Positions 54,292 to 62,041 of a stretch of DNA of 64,000 nucleotides are shown piece by piece. This stretch comes from JANSWY01 sp965267245. GTDB lineage: Bacteria > Bacteroidota > Bacteroidia > Cytophagales > Cyclobacteriaceae. Both the position numbers and the translations under genes were made by a program. Within the stretch, counting starts at the first letter, position 1. Each line of letters opens with the position of its first letter. The notes under the pieces are model-generated. The model was not told the DNA's origin, searched no databases, and worked only from the letters and a program-made list of their open reading frames with translations. The stretch covers positions 186,001 through 250,000 of the forward strand of contig OZ253939.1 in assembly GCA_965267245.1 (NCBI GenBank), written 5' to 3'.

Positions 54292-55617
54292 TCAGAAGAA
54301 TTGATAGAACAATAATAAGATCAGGAAGCCGGTACTTCCAATTACAACCGTGAGCAAAGTCCAGGTTTTAAAGGTGTCGGTAACGCTTAAATTCAGGTAC
54401 CTATTGACAAGCCAAAACCCACTGTCATTCACATGTGACAAGAAAATAGAACCACAGGCAATGGCTAAAACGACTAATGCTTTTTTTGGATCAGTTATAT
54501 CAGTAGAAGAAAGAATTGGAGCTACCACACCTGCTGACGTGATCATAGCTACTGTTGCGGAACCCTGAACAATACGTAACAATGCTGCTAATCCAAAACC
54601 CAGGAATAATATGTATTCACTTCCACCAGTGAACGCGCTGGCTATCATGTCACCGGCACCAGTTTCAATTAGAACTTGTTTGAATACTCCTCCTGCGCCG
54701 GTAATCAAAATGATAGATCCGGCAGGAGCCAATGATTTATTAGTTATCTGCAATAAATCTTTCGCAGAATCACCTTTTCTGATACCCAGGAAATATAATG
54801 CCAGGAGTACCGCAATTGTTAATGCGACGAAAGGATGACCTACAAATGTGATGACATTCACAATTGAAGAAGACTCTTCAAAATAGGCTTTTGAAACGGT
54901 ACTGGCAAATATCAAGAGGATCGGCAAAGCAATGATAAAAAGCACCAGACTAATATTCGTGTCGCTCTCTTCACTGATTTCTTCGGAATGATATGCCGAA
55001 AGTTTGACTTTTGTCTCCATCAAACGACTGAATGCCAATCCGGCAATAGCAACAGGAATGCCTGCAAAAACTCCAAAACCAATCACATAACCCAAATCAA
55101 CACCAATGATATCCGCAACAGCCACTGGTCCGGGAGTTGGAGGGATCAGACTGTGAGTAATAGCCAGTCCTGCCAACAAGGGTAAAGCATAAGTAATTAT
55201 TGATTTGGAGGTCCTGGTGGACAATGCATGTAGCACTGGGATCAATATAATGAAAGCTACATCGAAGAAAACCGGAATGGCAATGACAAAACCAGCTATC
55301 AACACAGCTACTCTTGCATTCTTATCACCAAAGGTCTTAATCAACCACTGAGCAAGCCCGTAAGCAGCACCGGAATTCTCCAGTAGAGAGCCAAAAATGG
55401 CTCCAAGCCCAACGACAACCGCTACATAGCCAAGTGTATTACCCATTCCAGTAGAAATGGTCTTGATAATCTGGTCCGTCTCCAGTCCGGCTATCAATCC
55501 AACAGCAATACTTGAAATAAGTAATGCAATAAATGGGTTGAGTTTAACCCTTATAATCAAAAACAAGAGTACCGAGATGCCTGTAACGATGGCTATAATA
55601 ACCTGATATTCATTCAT
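54292..55617 (-). CDS. GntP family gluconate permease
   Basis: A 441-residue GntP-type H+ symporter from the ATG that overlaps the upstream stop (ATGA). It has about twelve hydrophobic segments; family blocks include LAITHSLIPPTPGPVAVAD, ITGAGGVFKQVLIETGAG, GSATVAMITSAGVVAPIL and SHVNDSGFWLVNRYL. It imports gluconate or a related aldonate. The upstream gene makes the enzyme that phosphorylates and oxidises it, which supports a gluconate substrate. Confidence 0.93.
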   Translation of the reverse strand: MNEYQVIIAIVTGISVLLFLIIRVKLNPFIALLISSIAVGLIAGLETDQIIKTISTGMGNTLGYVAVVVGLGAIFGSLLENSGAAYGLAQWLIKTFGDKNARVAVLIAGFVIAIPVFFDVAFIILIPVLHALSTRTSKSIITYALPLLAGLAITHSLIPPTPGPVAVADIIGVDLGYVIGFGVFAGIPVAIAGLAFSRLMETKVKLSAYHSEEISEESDTNISLVLFIIALPILLIFASTVSKAYFEESSSIVNVITFVGHPFVALTIAVLLALYFLGIRKGDSAKDLLQITNKSLAPAGSIILITGAGGVFKQVLIETGAGDMIASAFTGGSEYILFLGFGLAALLRIVQGSATVAMITSAGVVAPILSSTDITDPKKALVVLAIACGSIFLSHVNDSGFWLVNRYLNLSVTDTFKTWTLLTVVIGSTGFLILLLFYQFF

Positions 55618-57509
55618 GCTTTCCAAATGGTATGGTGAGAGGGCCCACTAGGGTCATTAACTGATTGATACCTGTGTGCTCCAAAATAGTCCCTTTGAGC
55701 CTGAATCATATTCGCGCTAGACCATTCATTTACTGTTGCTAGAAGATACTGAAGAGTTGCTGAAAATACTGGAACTGCTGCATTTGACTTCAATGCAGTT
55801 TCTAGTACATTCAACAGAGATGCTTGATTGGCCTCAATTTCTGAAACAATGGCGGAGTTAGATAAGATTGGATTAGAGAAATCATGTTTAGCAAGAGCAC
55901 CACTTAATACATATAATAATTCTGACCTGATGATACATCCACCTTTCCAGGCATTTAACAGTTCCACCAAGTTCGTGTTCCAGCCATATTTATTACTTGC
56001 TGCCTGAATCAATTGAAGCCCCTGAATATGATTTAGAAGGCGTGCTACAAACAAGCTTGTTTTAAGAGAGTTCTCGAAGTTCTCAGGTGTCTCAGTTTCA
56101 ACCGGTTTGAATGAATAAAGTGGGTTCAGCAATTTTCGTTCAGCTTTTAAGGCACTCGTAAACCTGGCAGTCAGGGCTTGTTCGATACTTGGGATTGGGA
56201 TTCCCAGTTGCAAAGCTGCCTCAACAACCCAACGACCGGTTCCTTTGTTGCCTGCTGCATCTAAAATACTGTCAATCGTAAATTGACCATTTGTTTTGTG
56301 CTTCAAAATATCAGCAGAGATGCCGAGTAAATAGCTTTCACTCAGCTGTTTGTTCCATTCAAAGAAGATATTGCCAATCTTTTCATTATCAAATCCTTTC
56401 GTCCATTTGAGCAACGAATATGACTCAGCGATTAGCTGCATTTCAGCATACTCAATTCCATTGTGAACCATTTTAACAAAATGCCCAGCGCCACCTGTTC
56501 CAGCATGGGTAAAACATGGTTCATTGTCACGGTCTTTGGCAGCAATGGCGTTAAACATGGTAATTACTGAATCCTTTGCGTCATTTGTTGCTCCCATCAT
56601 TAATGAAGGACCTTTCAGTGCACCTTCTTCTCCTCCTGAAACACCCAAACCGATGAATTCGATACTATTTTCCCTACAATACTGGTGTCTTTTTTCAGAA
56701 TCCATAAAATTGGAGTTTCCAGCATCAATAATGATGTCTTGAGGATCAAGTATAGGTTTCAATGACTCCAACACCTGATCTACGGGATCACCCGCTGTAA
56801 TCATCAATAGAATTTTTCTGGGTTTCTTGAGTGATCGGACCAAATCCAATAAATCAGCAGCCGGATAAACGCTGCTCTCAGGGTTGTCTTTGATAAACTC
56901 CTGACCTTTTTCAATCTTTCCAATAACATCGAAAATAGTGACCTGAAATCCTCGATTGGCAAAATTTCTGGCAAGACTAGTTCCCATCACACCAAGGCCA
57001 ATTACAGCGATATCGGAATTTTCAGTATGCAATTGATTGTGTAGATCAGTCATTATCTCTTCAGTTGAGTGATTCGCGTTTAAAACTATGGCATTTTCGG
57101 GTTCTTCCAAGGAATCGAATTGAGATTTGATCAGGCTGGCAGGCATGAAATGGTCTTTCCTCTGTTTGAATCTTTTCTGAATAGTTTCAGCCGAAACTTT
57201 CAAATAAACAAACTTAACCAGATTTCCTTCCAAGAGCGTTTTCCTATATTTTTCTTTCAGTGCTGAACAGGAGAGGACTCCTCCGTCAGCATAATTAGCT
57301 GTCCGTATAGTTTCATGTAGAATCTTTAACCACGGAGAACGGTCATTATCGTCAAGAGGGATTCCGTTTTTCATTTTCATGATGTTTTCAGCTGGGTGAA
57401 ATTCATCACCTTCAAAAAACGGAATCTTAAATTCGTTTGCCAGTAGCTTACCAATTGTAGTTTTACCACAACCCGCAACTCCCATTACTACATAGACAGG
57501 TTTTTGCAT
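55614..57509 (-). CDS. Gluconokinase / 6-phosphogluconate dehydrogenase fusion
   Basis: A 631-residue bifunctional protein. Residues 1-160 are a GntK-type gluconokinase (P-loop GVAGCGKT 10-17, GDEFHPAENIMKMKNG, SCSALKEKYRK). Residues 165-631 are a long-type 6-phosphogluconate dehydrogenase: GLGVMG (171-176), SGGEEGALKGPS (291-302), catalytic Lys346 and Asn350 in HFVKMVHNG, and IQAQRDYFGAH near the end. It should turn gluconate into ribulose 5-phosphate in two steps. The residue after the second strand is Asp (FDVIGK) where E. coli Gnd has NRS, suggesting NAD preference. It is coupled to gntP. Confidence 0.95.
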   Translation of the reverse strand: MQKPVYVVMGVAGCGKTTIGKLLANEFKIPFFEGDEFHPAENIMKMKNGIPLDDNDRSPWLKILHETIRTANYADGGVLSCSALKEKYRKTLLEGNLVKFVYLKVSAETIQKRFKQRKDHFMPASLIKSQFDSLEEPENAIVLNANHSTEEIMTDLHNQLHTENSDIAVIGLGVMGTSLARNFANRGFQVTIFDVIGKIEKGQEFIKDNPESSVYPAADLLDLVRSLKKPRKILLMITAGDPVDQVLESLKPILDPQDIIIDAGNSNFMDSEKRHQYCRENSIEFIGLGVSGGEEGALKGPSLMMGATNDAKDSVITMFNAIAAKDRDNEPCFTHAGTGGAGHFVKMVHNGIEYAEMQLIAESYSLLKWTKGFDNEKIGNIFFEWNKQLSESYLLGISADILKHKTNGQFTIDSILDAAGNKGTGRWVVEAALQLGIPIPSIEQALTARFTSALKAERKLLNPLYSFKPVETETPENFENSLKTSLFVARLLNHIQGLQLIQAASNKYGWNTNLVELLNAWKGGCIIRSELLYVLSGALAKHDFSNPILSNSAIVSEIEANQASLLNVLETALKSNAAVPVFSATLQYLLATVNEWSSANMIQAQRDYFGAHRYQSVNDPSGPSHHTIWKA

Positions 57510-57647
57510 GTTACGAATCTATTATAACTAATTGAATTTGCACATCAACTACACCGAATAAAATGGTTATAAAGTTCATTATTTGGATATCAAATCAATT
57601 AATGGTTTGTCGTTCGTCTCATTTCTTATGTCGTTCATCGCGTTTAA

Positions 57648-57679
57648 TTGAATTGGTATACCATTTTGATCTACTTTGG
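57648..57679 (+). promoter_or_regulatory. Putative promoter of the dioxygenase operon
   Basis: TTG-N21-TACTTTGG, one mismatch from TAnnTTTG, ending 24 nt before the dioxygenase ATG. Confidence 0.4.
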
Positions 57680-57703
57680 CGTACTAGTGGTAAATGAATT
57701 TTT

Positions 57704-58438
57704 ATGGAACGAAAAGAATTTATTAAGAGACTCGGACTTGGGACATTTGCTTTCCCACTTATTGTAAGCTGTTCAAATGATGAAGCTGTGGACGAGACCG
57801 ATGCAATTTTAACTGATGATGGTCTGACCAGCGATGATACTGCTTCAGATTGTATAAGTACCGCATCAGAAACAGCCGGACCTTTCCCAACCAAAGACCC
57901 AGACTCACTGCAAAGGCAAGACATCCGTGGTGACCGGACTGGTATCGTTATGGATGTCGAGATTACCATTTTAGATCAATCAGGTAGTTGCTTACCATTG
58001 GCTGGAGCCTTTGTGGATATTTGGCACTGTGATAAAGACGGTTATTATTCTGAATACGGAGGAACCGGCATGCAGAGTGAGAACTTCACCGATAATCACT
58101 TCTTACGAGGTAGACAACAAACTGATGCAAATGGGAAAGTAGCTTTCACGACGATATTTCCAGGATGGTATAATGGCCGTTCTACCCATATCCATGTACA
58201 TGTATTTGATGAAGATGGAAGATCCTTATTGGTTACCCAAATAGCATTTCCTGAGGGTGATAGTAGTGCAGTGGTTAATGTAAATGCAGCATCCGAATAT
58301 GGTTATACGAAAGGTATGAGCGGCTACACTTACAATTCCAGGGACAATGTATTTAGTGATGGGGTCTCAACAGAACTATCAAACATCTCAGGAAGTGTTC
58401 AGGAAGGATTCTCACTCACACATTCTATTGTAGTATAA
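57704..58438 (+). CDS. Intradiol ring-cleavage dioxygenase, exported
   Basis: A 244-residue protein with N-terminal RKEFIKRLGLGTFAFPLIVSC, which reads as a Tat-like or lipoprotein signal (lipid Cys 23), then an acidic linker rich in Asp and Thr. The core matches the protocatechuate 3,4-dioxygenase fold: AGPFPT, GAFVDIWHCDKDGYYSEY (first iron Tyr), FPGWYNGRSTHIHVHV (second Tyr and the two iron His). It opens catechol-like rings using non-haem Fe(III). Extracytoplasmic versions in Bacteroidota have unknown substrates. The pirin-like gene starts 1 nt after this stop codon. Confidence 0.9.
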   Translation: MERKEFIKRLGLGTFAFPLIVSCSNDEAVDETDAILTDDGLTSDDTASDCISTASETAGPFPTKDPDSLQRQDIRGDRTGIVMDVEITILDQSGSCLPLAGAFVDIWHCDKDGYYSEYGGTGMQSENFTDNHFLRGRQQTDANGKVAFTTIFPGWYNGRSTHIHVHVFDEDGRSLLVTQIAFPEGDSSAVVNVNAASEYGYTKGMSGYTYNSRDNVFSDGVSTELSNISGSVQEGFSLTHSIVV

Positions 58439-58439
58439 G

Positions 58440-59108
58440 ATGATGACTCAATTATTTAGAGCTGAAAATCGAATTGAGAGAAAGGTGAAAAATACTTTAT
58501 TTTCGAAATCTTCAGTAATTGATCAGGGGCGAAATTTAGGAGCTGATCGTTCATATGGGTGTTTAAAGTTGTTTCGTGAAACCACGCTTGGAGGGGAGCA
58601 AAGAGAAGTGGAACTAGTTGTGACTGACACACAACTAGTAGTTATCCCACTAGTGGGGAAGATAAACTTCAGCAATTCTTATAGTCAATATCAAGTGGAG
58701 GTAGGAGAGGTGTGTGTTCTTTTAGTGAAGGCTGGCAACTCATTTATGATTAAGAATTTGATCAGGGAAGAAAGCTCTCATTATGTTCTTGCAGGTTTTG
58801 AAAGTAGTATAATGTCTTCAGGAACCGCCAGGTTTTCTTTGGATCAGAATAAGTTTCAAACACTTTTTGATTTTGGAGAGGTTGTTGGATTAAGAAAACT
58901 AATTATCGGACAGTGTGATGGTAGAACGAAAGGTGTATTTGAGCCTTATAATAGTTCTTATTCCTATGCATTCATTATTCAAGGAGCTTTTGAATTACAG
59001 GAATGTTTACTGGAGAAAGGGGATGGGTTAGGCATTGGCAATGAACAACAAATTGATTTTGAATCTTTATCCAATAATGCCATATTGCTTATTCTTGAAT
59101 TTCAATGA
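58440..59108 (+). CDS. Pirin-like cupin protein
   Basis: A 222-residue bicupin-like protein with no signal peptide, resembling the pirin/YhaK family: early GRNLGADRSYGCLKLFRE and later SYAFIIQGAFELQECLLEKGDGLGIGN, equivalent to the second cupin half. The metal histidine motif of true pirins (HPHRG) is not present, so quercetinase activity is doubtful. Its gene follows the dioxygenase with a 1-nt gap and precedes a tiny membrane peptide and the remains of a two-component system. Product identity is moderate. Confidence 0.72.
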   Translation: MMTQLFRAENRIERKVKNTLFSKSSVIDQGRNLGADRSYGCLKLFRETTLGGEQREVELVVTDTQLVVIPLVGKINFSNSYSQYQVEVGEVCVLLVKAGNSFMIKNLIREESSHYVLAGFESSIMSSGTARFSLDQNKFQTLFDFGEVVGLRKLIIGQCDGRTKGVFEPYNSSYSYAFIIQGAFELQECLLEKGDGLGIGNEQQIDFESLSNNAILLILEFQ

Positions 59109-59120
59109 AAAATATAAACT

Positions 59121-59204
59121 ATGAGAAAAAGCGGATTCAACTATGCGGTTTTAATGTTTTTAACGTTGCTGATCGGCTTCTTGTTGAGTTTAGTAGAGGG
59201 GTAA
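59121..59204 (+). CDS. Possible 27-residue membrane peptide
   Basis: ATG to TAA, 27 residues: MRKSGFNYAVLMFLTLL followed by a second hydrophobic stretch IGFLLSLVEG. It fills the gap between the pirin-like gene and the start of the decayed kinase: its stop is immediately followed by that kinase's ATG (TAAATG). Such a tight fit, plus a single clear transmembrane helix, makes a real translated peptide plausible. No homologue is recognised. Confidence 0.4.
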   Translation: MRKSGFNYAVLMFLTLLIGFLLSLVEG

Positions 59205-60327
59205 ATGCAGCTTAAGTACAGGCAAATAGTCCTGCACATCGTAGGTAGTGTCCTCTTTTTGATACTACCAATGTTTATTTATCCCAGACCTCCTGAAATC
59301 GGGCTTTTTAACCTCACTAAGCCAGCCCTGGAGCTTTGCTATCTAATCTGATATTACTGGCATTCTTCTACTCCAATTATTACACATTTATACCGAACCT
59401 TCTGCTAAGAAAGCGATATGTCTTTTATTCACTCGTTGTTCTTGGTTGTTTACTTGTTTTAATGGTTTTGCCGGCATTCATCACAGATTTTATTCACATT
59501 CAACCCGGTATGAGGCCAGCAATGCGTCCACCAGTAATGCCGAAACAGGGATCAAACTTCATGATTGTTGCAAGTCATGAATTTCTATTGTTTTTTCTGG
59601 TTGTTTTATTTTCAATTTTATTGAGGGTACGTGAACGTTTGTACCATATTGAGAGTGCCAAAAATAGAATAGAACTTCTCTCATTAAAAGACCAGATCAA
59701 CCCTCATTTTCTCTTTAATACACTGAATAGTGTTTACGCGATGGCCTTAAATGAAGATGCCAATCAAACAGCCTCAAGCCTTCTAAAATTATCAGGCATG
59801 ATGCGGTATGTTGTGGATGAGTCCAGGACGCAATTTGTTTCTTTAGAAAAGAAAATACAGTATATCAATGATTACGTTGAATTGTAGCGAACCAGATTAG
59901 ATGAAAGTATTGAATTTCTATATACAATCAATGGTGAAATTGATGGTAGTCTCAATATAGCCCCGCTAATTTTAATACCATTTATTGAAAACGGGCACAA
60001 CCAGGAGCCGAGGAGATACTTATCAAGTCTGATTACAAAATTGTACGGGTACAACTGGCGGACCTTAAATATATTGAGGCCTACTCAGATTATATTAAGC
60101 TGTTCTTGGTAAGTAAGAAGACAATTATTACCAGAATGACCATGACCGAAATTCTGGACCAGCTTAATGATGATTTTGTGAGAATACATCGGTCATATAT
60201 CGTTTCAATTAATAAGATCAATGCATATAATGGTCGTGAAGTAATAATCAATGAAGAGAGTATCCCCATTGGGAAGACCTACATGAAGGTTATTGGGCGC
60301 AGATTAAGGTCAATTTTCAACACTTAA
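59205..60327 (+). pseudogene. Decayed LytS kinase joined to LytTR regulator remnant
   Basis: Three lesions are visible. The kinase start (ATG at 59205) runs 48 codons to a TGA, and the frame resumes at 59336 (LLSNLILLAFFY), so a frameshift lies between. The kinase continues with QINPHFLFNTLNSV until a TAG at 59885 inside NDYVEL-(Q)-RTRLDES, an apparent CAG-to-TAG change. The frame then runs to PFIEN near 59988, where the HATPase part stops and sequence switches to another frame carrying a complete LytTR domain (IKSDYKIVRVQLADLKYIEAYSDYIKLF ... IHRSYIVSI). Comparison with the intact pair at 4.1-5.9 kb suggests about 700 bp is missing. Confidence 0.85.
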
Positions 60328-60350
60328 TACTGAGGTAATATTGGAAGAAA

Positions 60351-60380
60351 TTGATTAATGTTTAAATAATATTACTTTTG
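60351..60380 (+). promoter_or_regulatory. Perfect consensus promoter, intergenic RNA 2
   Basis: TTG (60351-60353), exactly 19 nt, TACTTTTG (60373-60380): a full match to the Bacteroidota TTG-N19-TAnnTTTG consensus. Expected start of transcription is near 60387. Confidence 0.8.
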
Positions 60381-60386
60381 TGTTAT

Positions 60387-60632
60387 GATGCATTGATCAT
60401 GCAGCACAAAGATGGTTCTCAAAGATATTCTTGGGTAATCATCCTTCGCGCATCAATGGATGATAAGGATCAAATTGATATAAGGAATATAGAATATGCA
60501 AAGGTTAGTATCTCTGTTGAAGCAAGGCAGGAATAGCAGAACTTGCTATAGCTGAAACAGAGTTAGAGTAATAAGTAGTTAGAAACTAATACTTTGCGAT
60601 TTAGACCCACAGCATTTGTTGTGGGTTTTTTC
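60387..60632 (+). ncRNA. Candidate structured small RNA, about 245 nt
   Basis: It lies between a perfect promoter and a clean terminator, in a 303-nt gap without a normal gene. Two structured parts are visible. First, ATTGAT..GC / GC..ATCAAT encloses a 12-pair hairpin GATGGTTCTCAA / TTGGG-t-AATCATC. Second, a long rod from 60497: GCAAAG / CTTTGC, then TTAGT / ACTAA, CTCTGTT / AACAGAG and AGCAAG / CTTGCT. Its tip has CAGG...AGCAG, as in SRP RNA domain IV, but the intervening hairpin is too short for that. A 45-codon frame (60399-60536) also lies inside. Size and rod shape would fit a 6S-like RNA. Confidence 0.55.
60605..60631 (+). terminator. Intrinsic terminator of RNA 2
   Basis: ACCCACA / TGTGGGT, seven pairs, loop GCATTTGT, then six T, abutting the convergent gene's stop codon. 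Confidence 0.85.
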
Positions 60633-61440
60633 ATGCAATTTGTTTTCCGAAAATCAATGATTCAAGGAGACTTATCCTGTTTTGATCATCTGATGTGAAA
60701 TGATTAATCCCTTCATTTTTGATAAGCCTGACTAAGGTAGATTTTTGTTTATTCGTAAGGCTTTTCATGAATTTTTCTACGTCTTTTTCGGCACTTTTAA
60801 GGATTAAATAGAGTGCTTCTTTCGTAAACTGATAATTCGGATCTCTAACAATCTTGTTTAATGGATCCGTCTCTTTCAATTGAAACTGACATAAATCCTG
60901 GTAGCTCTCCGGATCAGCTGAATAATCAATGATGTAATAGAATTGTATCCTTTTGACAGTTCCTCTTAGGAGTTTTTGGAGATCTTTCTCATATTCATCG
61001 GATACAAATGTATCAGCAATGACTATCAGCGTGTTCTCATCGAACTTGTTCTTTTCAAAACGAAGGTTTAGACTTTTCCATGTCTTGATCTTATCGTTAG
61101 AAGGAAGCAACTCATAGTTGAATGGGACAGGTTCTTTTATCAAAATTCGGGTCTCTTCCCGCATGGTCAAAGGAAGATAGAAGTCCTTCATTTTTTGGAG
61201 AAGTAAGCTACTGGAAGGCTTTACCTGAAAATAGGGAGAGGAGCAGACAAGAAGCCTGGGGTATTTATAAGCATTTTCTATGACTAATTTGGAAAGCCTT
61301 AAAGCAAAATGGTCAATACTCGGAATGTACCCATGCATGTATCTGCATAGATTTTCCACATTGAGTACAGAATTTGAAGGACGCAGATAGTTGACATCCC
61401 CCGCTGTATACAGTGAGAATCGCTGTGTTTCCATGACCAT
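60631..61440 (-). CDS. Uncharacterised protein, PRTase-like motif
   Basis: A 269-residue cytoplasmic protein; a second ATG lies two codons in. I recognise no family with confidence. The stretch NTLIVIADTFVSDEYEKDLQKLLRG resembles the PRPP-binding loop of type I phosphoribosyltransferases (hydrophobic strand, acidic pair, Thr/Ser loop), and the upstream half has alternating strands (RLLVCSSPYFQVKPSSSLLL). The C-terminal part is helical and highly charged. It is downstream of the STAS-like gene on the same strand, 64 nt away, and may be co-transcribed. Confidence 0.6.
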   Translation of the reverse strand: MVMETQRFSLYTAGDVNYLRPSNSVLNVENLCRYMHGYIPSIDHFALRLSKLVIENAYKYPRLLVCSSPYFQVKPSSSLLLQKMKDFYLPLTMREETRILIKEPVPFNYELLPSNDKIKTWKSLNLRFEKNKFDENTLIVIADTFVSDEYEKDLQKLLRGTVKRIQFYYIIDYSADPESYQDLCQFQLKETDPLNKIVRDPNYQFTKEALYLILKSAEKDVEKFMKSLTNKQKSTLVRLIKNEGINHFTSDDQNRISLLESLIFGKQIA

Positions 61441-61503
61441 AATAAAGTTACAGCAAGATACTAAATTACCCGTTATGCACGGTCTGGTTGTACGGAAATT
61501 ATT

Positions 61504-61869
61504 TTAACCTTGAGCAACGAGCCATTCCTTCGCTTCATCCAGAGACGAGTGTGCTTTTATATCACGACCGGTAAGTTTTACAAGTGCATTGAAGAATATT
61601 TTTGTGATACCCGTCACACCTACCATGGCACTAGCTTTTACATAAGGTGAAATATTGGATGAAAAGTTTTTCATTTTTGAGATCAATCCCTGATTGTAAT
61701 AGGTACCCGTCACATTAGAAAGTAAAAGAATAGATTTCGGTGGTTGTACTTTTATTTCATCCAGACAATAATCTAATCTGGCTGTAATGATTTCAGGATT
61801 TTTTTCATTTTGATAATCCTGAAACAAAATTTTTTGTCCCTTAAATTCAATAAACTCTACTTTGTCCAT
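61504..61869 (-). CDS. STAS/SpoIIAA-like protein under palindrome control
   Basis: I choose the internal ATG, which gives 121 residues starting MDKVEFIEFKGQKILFQDY, a natural first strand. The frame is open 24 codons further to an ATG that lies inside the TATGCATGCATA palindrome, which I take as operator rather than coding. The body has alternating strands and helices (KSILLLSNVTGTYYNQGL, VKASAMVGVTGITKIFFNAL, DEAKEWLVAQG), like SpoIIAA-type STAS proteins and like the protein at 43.7 kb. With this start the palindrome begins 61 nt upstream, as at the subtilase. Confidence 0.7.
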   Translation of the reverse strand: MDKVEFIEFKGQKILFQDYQNEKNPEIITARLDYCLDEIKVQPPKSILLLSNVTGTYYNQGLISKMKNFSSNISPYVKASAMVGVTGITKIFFNALVKLTGRDIKAHSSLDEAKEWLVAQG

Positions 61870-61928
61870 TTCCCCGTTTTTTGAATAATAAACTTCTATC
61901 CCAAACAATTGTTCGGGGCGCAATTTAT

Positions 61929-61944
61929 AGTATGCATGCATACT
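61929..61944. promoter_or_regulatory. 16-bp palindrome AGTATGCATGCATACT
   Basis: A perfect 16-bp palindrome, fourth copy of the TATGCATGCATA core, upstream of the STAS-like gene. Confidence 0.68.
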
Positions 61945-62041
61945 TTCTTAAAAATTTATGGCTGAATTGGTATTTTTTTGGATTAATTGCGTGTTCTAAT
62001 GTATTGATAGTATTATTGCAGGTTTAAGATCGATACTTACT

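Noticed and set aside
60399..60536. A 45-codon frame inside the candidate RNA at 60.4 kb
   Set aside because: An open run of this length is easily due to chance, and the region is dominated by base-paired arms. I kept the RNA call and mention the frame only as an alternative.
60497..60598. Assigning the rod-shaped RNA as SRP RNA because of CAGG...AGCAG
   Set aside because: In SRP RNA these elements flank a GNRA-capped hairpin of about ten bases; here only three bases separate them, so a firm ffs call is not justified.
61325..61340. CCATGCATGTA inside the 269-residue gene as another palindrome site
   Set aside because: It lacks the TATGCATGCATA core and lies within coding sequence.
61870..61941. 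The upstream ATG of the STAS-like gene
   Set aside because: Its first codons lie within the palindrome, and the extra 24 residues do not look like part of the fold; the internal ATG also gives the same operator spacing as at the subtilase gene.
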